A stretch of 52,619 nt of DNA from Alphaproteobacteria bacterium (GTDB lineage Bacteria; Pseudomonadota; Alphaproteobacteria; Micropepsales; Micropepsaceae). How positions within the stretch are numbered: position 1 is the first letter of the stretch; each line of letters opens with the position of its first letter. The position numbers were made by a program, and so were the translations under genes. Shown piece after piece: positions 48,375 through 52,619 of this stretch. The notes below the pieces were generated by a model. That model worked only from the letters and a program-made list of their open reading frames with translations. It was not told the origin of the DNA and made no database searches. The stretch lies in contig JADZAI010000043.1 in assembly GCA_020852655.1 (NCBI GenBank), forward strand, positions 1 through 52,619, read 5' to 3'.

Positions 48375-50299
48375 CAGAAGCCGGCCCTGAGGCCCACGAA
48401 GGCCCCGCGGCCCGCCGTGCGGTAGGTGTAGACGTCCTCGTAGTCCTCGTCGAAGAGGTTCTCGACCCGCGCGAAGAGGCGCAGTTCGTCGGTGATCCGC
48501 GCATCGCCCGCCAGATTCACCAGCGTATAGGAAGCGAGCCTTACGCGCGCATCGCCGAAGTGGGTGAAGTTGTTGTCGAACGTCTCGCCGTTACAGCGGA
48601 CCGTCACGGTCGCGCTGAACCGGTCGTCCGGATCCACATAGGAGAGGTTGAGGCTCGCGACATTCGGCGGCCGGCGGATTTCCTCAACGCCGTCCTCCTT
48701 GGCGTTCAGATAGGTGTAGCTCGCGAACACGCGCCATGCCTCGTCGATCACCGCCTGCATGGATATCTCGACGCCGTCCTGCTCCGATTCCGTCGTGCGG
48801 TTGCGCGGCGTCGAAATGGGGAAGCCCGAGAAGTCCGTGTAGATCTCATCGGTCAGCGTGCTGCTGAAATAGGTCACGTCCAATACGATCCGCCCACCGA
48901 GCAGACGCTGGGCAACGCCGGCTTCCCAGCCCCGCGAATGCTCCGGCTTCAGGTCCGGATTGCCTTGGAAATTCGCCGGATCGAAACCGTACAGCTCGAA
49001 GATGCCGGGATTCTTCGTGCCCGACCCCGTCGCGGCATGCAGCCGGGTGCCGCTGTCGAGCAGGAAGCTCGCCTGGAGGCGATAGGTCGTCGCGTCGTCG
49101 AAGCGGTTGTTGTCGTCGTAGCGGACCGCGACCCCGACGCCGATCGTCTCGCCGACGAGCAGGTCATACTGCGCGACGAGGCCCGTGTTCTCGGTGCTGC
49201 GCTCGGCCGACTGCGCCGGCGACAGGAAGGCGCCCCTGTTCCGGAAGGTCTCGCGCTCGAAATCGGCCGCGCCGGTCAGGGTGTGGCGCACGCGGTCGTT
49301 GCCGAAATGATAGGCAGTCACATACGAGCCCTTGATGCGGCTGCCGTCGTCGCCGTAGTCGAATGCACCGCCGGAATAGCCGCGGCGCCGTGCATCCGTG
49401 CCCTGCACCGACAGGGCATGCGTCCAGGCCCCGCCGAGCAGCGAAAGGTCCGCGCCCACGAGGCCGTAGAGCATCCGGTTGGTGTAGTCGTCGTCGCTGT
49501 CGATGACGAAGCCATAGGTCGGGCTGGCGAAGTCGAACTCCTGGTCGTTGACATCCGCCTTGACGCGCGCATAGCGACCGATGGCGCGGAGGCGGAAATT
49601 CTCCGTCACCTCATACGAGAATCGGCCCGACACGGCGGCATTCGCCGCCCCGATATCGCGTGTGCCGAAGCGTGCGGTGGGAACGCCGTCGGTGTGCTGA
49701 TAGCCGGCGCTGACCGCATAGTCGAAGCCATCCGCATAGCCCGCAGCGCGCGCCGAGGCCGCATAGCTGCCGAACGAACCGCCCTCCGTCCGGCCGCGCA
49801 CGCCGGGCGCTTCCCTGCCCGAGAGCGTGATGTAGTTGATGACGCCGCCGATCGCGTCCGAGCCGTAGAGCGCGCTTTGCTGGCCGCGCAGCACCTCGAC
49901 GCGCGCCACCTCGTCGGCGATCAGCGAAGCGAAGTCGAACTGGCCGTAGAACGGGTCGCTCGCCTCCATGCCGTCGATGAGCACGAGCGTGTGGTCCGCC
50001 TCGGCGCCGCGGATGCGGACTTCGGTGAAGCCGCCGACCGTGCCCGCGCGGCTGACCGCGAGGCCGGGAATGTCGCGAAGCAGGTCCGAGACGAGACGGG
50101 TCTGGCGCAGTTCCATGTCGACTGGCTGCACGACCGTCACGGAGGTCCCCAACTGGTCGCGCGGCAGACCGCTGGCAGCGCGTGTCGCCGTGACGACGAT
50201 CTCCTCGGCATTGGTCGAATCGTCGGCGGCCGCGAAGGCGGAAGGCGCGGAAGCGAGCAGGGCGGCCGCGATGGCCGCGTGAGAGACAATGAAACGCAC
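48374..50299 (-). CDS. btuB: TonB-dependent outer-membrane receptor, BtuB-like (cobalamin)
   Basis: A 641-residue TonB-dependent receptor. The signal peptide MRFIVSHAAIAAALLASAPS is cleaved near residue 23, and the TonB box EEIVVTATR begins at residue 32. The plug domain has LLRDIPGLAVSRAG, VRIRGAEADHTLVLIDGMEA and VEVLRGQQSALYGSDAIGGVINY. The 22-strand barrel follows, ending in Phe after FVGLRAGF. BtuB-type length and the cobalamin riboswitch upstream point to vitamin B12 (or a corrinoid) as substrate. The start codon is GTG 50297-50299 with a gagggg site. The ATPase gene overlaps the stop. Confidence 0.93.
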   Translation of the reverse strand: MRFIVSHAAIAAALLASAPSAFAAADDSTNAEEIVVTATRAASGLPRDQLGTSVTVVQPVDMELRQTRLVSDLLRDIPGLAVSRAGTVGGFTEVRIRGAEADHTLVLIDGMEASDPFYGQFDFASLIADEVARVEVLRGQQSALYGSDAIGGVINYITLSGREAPGVRGRTEGGSFGSYAASARAAGYADGFDYAVSAGYQHTDGVPTARFGTRDIGAANAAVSGRFSYEVTENFRLRAIGRYARVKADVNDQEFDFASPTYGFVIDSDDDYTNRMLYGLVGADLSLLGGAWTHALSVQGTDARRRGYSGGAFDYGDDGSRIKGSYVTAYHFGNDRVRHTLTGAADFERETFRNRGAFLSPAQSAERSTENTGLVAQYDLLVGETIGVGVAVRYDDNNRFDDATTYRLQASFLLDSGTRLHAATGSGTKNPGIFELYGFDPANFQGNPDLKPEHSRGWEAGVAQRLLGGRIVLDVTYFSSTLTDEIYTDFSGFPISTPRNRTTESEQDGVEISMQAVIDEAWRVFASYTYLNAKEDGVEEIRRPPNVASLNLSYVDPDDRFSATVTVRCNGETFDNNFTHFGDARVRLASYTLVNLAGDARITDELRLFARVENLFDEDYEDVYTYRTAGRGAFVGLRAGF

Positions 50300-50318
50300 G
50301 GGATGATCCCCTCGAAGG

Positions 50319-50377
50319 GCGTCGAGCGACCCGACGGGGACATACGGATGGCGGCATTGGCCCCATGCGCTCGACGC
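50319..50377 (-). promoter_or_regulatory. Leader hairpin between cobalamin riboswitch and btuB start
   Basis: A perfect 10-bp inverted repeat, GCGTCGAGCG (50319-50328) with CGCTCGACGC (50368-50377), lies 20 bp upstream of the btuB start and just before the gagggg ribosome-binding site. It is a candidate expression platform that could couple riboswitch folding to translation. Inferred from position only. Confidence 0.45.
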
Positions 50378-50498
50378 ACCCGGACGAGCGGACGCCAGTG
50401 CGCCTGCCCGGACAGGTCGATGCGGCCCCCGCCGCCTCTGCGTCGCTCAGACGGTATCCCGCGCCTCGGACTCACCTGGCCCGCGGCAAAGAGCGACA

Positions 50499-50712
50499 CG
50501 CGCCGGTCGGTCTCCTGGCTCGCGGGTCGTCGCACGATGCGCGCCTTCCCAGAGCGCCCCGTTAGGCCGGGCTCCAGTGGCTGCCATCCGGTGAAGCCGG
50601 ATCGCATTGCGCATCGCACTCGCCGCTCACAGTTGCAGGGACAGCTACAGATTCGGAAAGCCTAGCCTTCCTCACTGCATTCCCGTTTAAGCCGTTAGGC
50701 ACCGGTGCGATC
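50499..50712 (-). promoter_or_regulatory. Cobalamin (adenosylcobalamin) riboswitch upstream of btuB
   Basis: Read on the minus strand, the conserved elements occur in order: CGGTGCC near 50703-50697, then AACGGGAA, GCTGTCCCTGCAACTGTGAG, GCAGCCACTGG, GGGAAGGC, and the B12 box GAGCCAGGAGACCGACC at 50521-50505. This is the full cobalamin-aptamer signature. About 200 bp of leader separate it from the btuB GTG. High cobalamin should switch off expression of the receptor and the ATPase. Confidence 0.95.
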
Positions 50713-50805
50713 TGAAGGTCCGTCACCGAACCTTCGGGCCGGCTCATAGCCGCATTCGCCCGCGCCGCCAAGCCTGCCGTGACGGAGCGCACACGCCCTG
50801 AAAGC

Positions 50806-50834
50806 GCAGCGCCGCCCTGAAAAGGCGGCGCTGC
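50806..50834 (-). terminator. Strong hairpin, probable terminator of the small minus-strand genes
   Basis: Perfect 11-bp stem GCAGCGCCGCC (50806-50816) with GGCGGCGCTGC (50824-50834), loop ctgaaaa. It lies 26 bp after the stop of the 64-residue gene at 50861. Only a short U-run (ttt) follows on the minus strand. Confidence 0.6.
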
Positions 50835-50860
50835 GTCGAATTCACCTGGTATGCGGCGTA

Positions 50861-51055
50861 TCAGGCGGCCGTCTTGCCCTCAGCGATGAGGCTGCTGAGC
50901 TGCTTGCGGATGCTGGGTCCGTCGAGATGGGCGCGGGCGTCGAAATAGCCTTCGTGCTTCAGCGCCGACAGGATCTCCGTGAAGCTGTTCAGCCGGCCGC
51001 TCTTCGCCAACGCGAAGGCCCGTTCCAGCGTCGAGCTTGGCTTGATGGTGGTCAT
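50861..51055 (-). CDS. Hypothetical small protein (64 aa)
   Basis: A 64-residue cytoplasmic protein, MTTIKPSSTLERAFALAKSG..., with a pattern of two or three amphipathic helices (LERAFALAKSGRLNSFTEIL and GPSIRKQLSSLIAEG). The layout TLERAFALAKSG, LKHEGY and LDGPSIRKQL resembles small conserved hypotheticals seen in alphaproteobacteria, but no function is known to me. It ends ahead of a strong hairpin and lies 12 bp after the next upstream small gene, so the two are probably co-transcribed. Confidence 0.65.
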   Translation of the reverse strand: MTTIKPSSTLERAFALAKSGRLNSFTEILSALKHEGYFDARAHLDGPSIRKQLSSLIAEGKTAA

Positions 51056-51067
51056 GCGTGAGGCGTC

Positions 51068-51265
51068 CTAAGTCGGGGCGGCGCGGCGGCGAAGTTCATA
51101 TTCGTCGATGACACCTATGTCGGAGAGGATGGTCACGGTCGCACCGGCGATGCGGCGGACCGTCTTGAAGTCGGCATAGGCGGCACCGGCATTGACATGC
51201 CGGCGCTCCTCTTCACCTCCCTCTCCGGAGAGAATGTGGATCGTAAACGCAGGGCTGGCGGTCAT
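51068..51265 (-). CDS. Hypothetical small protein (65 aa)
   Basis: A 65-residue protein, MTASPAFTIHILSGEGGEEE..., with no recognisable domain. The start is ATG 51263-51265, preceded by a strong aaggaggg ribosome-binding site; an upstream in-frame ATG at 51313 lacks one. The C-terminal ADFKTVRRIAGATVTILSD part looks beta/alpha. It lies directly upstream of the 64-residue gene in the same orientation. Codon usage looks ordinary for the window. Confidence 0.6.
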   Translation of the reverse strand: MTASPAFTIHILSGEGGEEERRHVNAGAAYADFKTVRRIAGATVTILSDIGVIDEYELRRRAAPT

Positions 51266-51623
51266 GGTTGCCCTCCTTGATCGAACGAGCGATAGGAATC
51301 CGGCCGGACGCATGCTCGCAGACGCGAGGGCCGAACGTCTCAGGCTATGTCCGGAACGAGGCGGGTTGGCGGCTGGGGTGGACAGGGTCCTGGGGCCGCG
51401 GGTGCATCATGCACAGCGCCGATCCTACGCCCAATCGCCCGCCCGTCCACCGCAAACGCCCGCCGCAGAAAACGCGCTCGTAACCCACTCCACGAAAGGC
51501 GCTTTCCCGAGTTCCCTCCGCGCGCCGTTCCCGCGTCGCGCTCGGCCATCCGCCAAAATCTGGAAAATACTGGCGGGCCGTGACCGATAGCAGCTTGAGG
51601 CGCTGTTGGGATACCATGTTCCT
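51266..51623. other. Intergenic stretch with no supported gene
   Basis: About 360 bp between the small minus-strand genes and the 48-residue plus-strand gene. Several open frames cross it on both strands, but they overlap each other, lack ribosome-binding sites and show no family motif. A GGAAC on the minus strand near 51523 and a short GAAAG/CTTTC hairpin at 51494-51506 were seen; neither is convincing. Confidence 0.5.
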
Positions 51624-51770
51624 ATGGGCCGACCGCCCAAGCATGATCTGTCCTCCTGGACCGTCACCGACGATTGGCCGCGTCCCGTTCCGGTCACGCA
51701 GGCCGAGATCGAGGTGTTCGAGCAATGGTTCGGCGACCTGTTCGATGAACTGTTCGGCCCCGAGGGCTGA
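51624..51770 (+). CDS. Hypothetical small acidic protein (48 aa)
   Basis: A 48-residue protein starting MGRPPKHDLSSWTVTDDWPR and ending in a highly acidic, aromatic segment EVFEQWFGDLFDELFGPEG. The GRPPKHD lead is basic and proline-rich. I do not recognise the family with certainty, though similar short proteins occur in alphaproteobacteria. The start is ATG 51624; an out-of-frame ATG at 51616 precedes it. It lies about 80 bp upstream of the toxin-antitoxin pair. Confidence 0.55.
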   Translation: MGRPPKHDLSSWTVTDDWPRPVPVTQAEIEVFEQWFGDLFDELFGPEG

Positions 51771-51819
51771 GGCGCCTTTGCTACCGGCGGTCAGCCGACC
51801 GACACGGTGGAATCAGTCC

Positions 51820-51849
51820 TTGTAAAAATTCATAAAAGGAATAATATTC
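51820..51849 (+). promoter_or_regulatory. Putative promoter and palindromic operator of the toxin-antitoxin pair
   Basis: An AT-rich island in GC-rich DNA. A TTGTAA -35-like box (51820-51825) is 16 bp from TAATAT (51842-51847). The perfect 11-bp palindrome GAATAATATTC (51839-51849) overlaps the -10 region, as expected for autorepression by the antitoxin. Start GTG 51854 is only 6 bp after the -10, so the mRNA could be leaderless. Confidence 0.5.
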
Positions 51850-51853
51850 GAAT

Positions 51854-52219
51854 GTGGAATGGCTAGTCGAGTATACCGACGAGTTCGGATCGTGGTGGGA
51901 TACCCTCGCGGAATCCGAACAGGTCAGCATCGACGCCCATGTCCGCAAATTGGAGCAGCGTGGTCCCAATCTGCCGTTTCCCTATTCGAGCGGCATCAGC
52001 GGATCGCGGCACGACCATATGCGGGAATTGCGCGTGCAGAGCGGCGGCAAGCCATTCCGGGTGTTCTACGCCTTCGATCCGCGCCGGGCGGCAATCCTGC
52101 TAATCGGTGGCGATAAGACCGGCGACAAGCGTTTCTATGACCGAATGATTCCGGTGGCCGACGATCTCTACGACGAGCATCTGGCCGAACTGAAAAAGGA
52201 GATGGACGATGGCCGGTAG
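51854..52219 (+). CDS. Type II toxin of the RelE/HigB (Gp49-like) family
   Basis: A 121-residue toxin-like protein with the HigB/RelE fold: VEYTDEFGSWWDTLAESEQ, then VRKLEQRGPNLPFPYSSGI, HMRELRVQSGGKPFRVFYAFD and GGDKTGDKRFYDRMIPVADD. This family cleaves mRNA on the ribosome. The start is GTG 51854 just after the palindrome. The antitoxin gene overlaps its 3' end by 11 bp. Toxin-first order is typical of HigBA modules. Confidence 0.88.
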   Translation: MEWLVEYTDEFGSWWDTLAESEQVSIDAHVRKLEQRGPNLPFPYSSGISGSRHDHMRELRVQSGGKPFRVFYAFDPRRAAILLIGGDKTGDKRFYDRMIPVADDLYDEHLAELKKEMDDGR

Positions 52220-52541
52220 GCATAGCTTCGCGCAGCTTCGTGGGCGCATGTCCCCGCAAGCGCAGGCCAAGGCGGCGACCGAGGCCGAGCGCCTGAACGA
52301 GGAAATGGACCTCGCCGAGGTTCGGCGTGCCATGAAATTGTCGCAGCAGGAGATCGGCCAGACCTTGCAACTCACCCAGGGTTCGGTCGCAAAGCTGGAA
52401 AAGCGCGCGGACATGTATGTCGGCACGCTGCGCCGTTTCATCGAGGCGATGGGCGGCGAGTTGGAGATCGTCGCGCGCTTCGCCGACCATACGGTCAAGA
52501 TCAGGAACTTCTCCGACCTGTCGGAAAAGGCGCAGGGCTGA
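52209..52541 (+). CDS. XRE-family (HigA-like) antitoxin
   Basis: A 110-residue antitoxin with an XRE helix-turn-helix: VRRAMKLSQQEIGQTLQLT, then QGSVAKLEKRADMYVGTLRR and FIEAMGGELEIVARFAD. It neutralises the HigB-like toxin and represses the operon, probably at the palindrome near 51844. The start is ATG 52209, overlapping the toxin gene. An N-terminal basic stretch (AGRHSFAQLRGRMSPQ) precedes the helix-turn-helix. Confidence 0.9.
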   Translation: MAGRHSFAQLRGRMSPQAQAKAATEAERLNEEMDLAEVRRAMKLSQQEIGQTLQLTQGSVAKLEKRADMYVGTLRRFIEAMGGELEIVARFADHTVKIRNFSDLSEKAQG

Positions 52542-52619
52542 GGCAACGAGAGGCTCCATGACCGTGACGCAGCACGTAGACTCAATGCCCACTCAGGGAC
52601 TGAAGTGGCGGATGGAGTG

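Noticed and set aside
48560..50665. Plus-strand frame of 701 residues across btuB and the riboswitch
   Set aside because: Antisense to btuB; composition is shadow-like and it crosses the riboswitch.
51500..51525. GGAAC-N16-CGTG on the minus strand as an EcfG promoter for the small genes
   Set aside because: One mismatch in the -10 box and more than 200 bp from the nearest start.
52558..52619. Possible start of another gene at the right edge (ATG 52558)
   Set aside because: Only 20 codons are visible before the window ends; no motif and no clear ribosome-binding site.

Overview
The window is GC-rich, gene-dense chromosomal DNA from an alphaproteobacterium. Four things point to that class: an adjacent divK-pleD pair, an EipB/DUF1849 protein, a DUF3572 protein, and a metC-aapJQMP amino-acid uptake locus. 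Two divergent GGAAC-N16/17-CGTT promoters (EcfG general-stress type) agree with it. The genus cannot be fixed from the sequence alone. Most of the window looks like stable core genome. Accessory character appears mainly in palindromic repeats near the left end and a toxin-antitoxin pair at the right end.

Layout. 1-5.0 kb: a DUF1697 gene lacking a normal start codon, a cloverleaf palindromic repeat, an acyl-CoA carboxylase beta subunit, a divergent DEAD-box helicase whose 3' end is duplicated in tandem, a second palindromic repeat and a VanY-type peptidase. 5.1-10.6 kb: metC and the divergent aapJQMP ABC transporter. 10.6-13.2 kb: a tightly overlapping minus-strand run (RidA, FemAB-like GNAT, HIT, cupin). 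13.2-18.4 kb: agmatine deiminase, EipB, then DinB, ROK kinase, HAD and DUF3572. 18.4-20.6 kb: divK-pleD and rpmG. 20.7-28.0 kb: MFS with two Nudix genes, a copper chaperone, an extradiol dioxygenase, an S9 peptidase and a DHA2 exporter. 28.0-33.1 kb: type III polyketide synthase plus ICMT-like methyltransferase, divergent from Ku-LigD. 33.1-41.2 kb: SelO and sulfatase, a DUF885 peptidase, glutathione peroxidase, an AlgX-like SGNH protein and an MBL hydrolase. 41.5-47.6 kb: gltBD. 47.6-50.7 kb: an ABC ATPase and a BtuB-like receptor under a cobalamin riboswitch. 50.8-52.6 kb: small orphan genes and a HigBA-like module.

How the genes connect. AapJQMP imports amino acids and GltBD assimilates ammonium into glutamate. 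DivK/PleD are polarity and c-di-GMP regulators, and a near-consensus CtrA box lies upstream of divK. Ku-LigD (non-homologous end joining) and the polyketide synthase/methyltransferase pair (probable alkylpyrone or phenolic lipid) share a 139-bp intergenic region carrying two opposed EcfG-type promoters. This suggests that DNA-end repair and lipid remodelling are co-induced in the general stress response. That inference, the riboswitch-controlled btuB locus, and the repeats and duplication near the left end are the most interesting points. I did not find a multi-gene system that is clearly undescribed.
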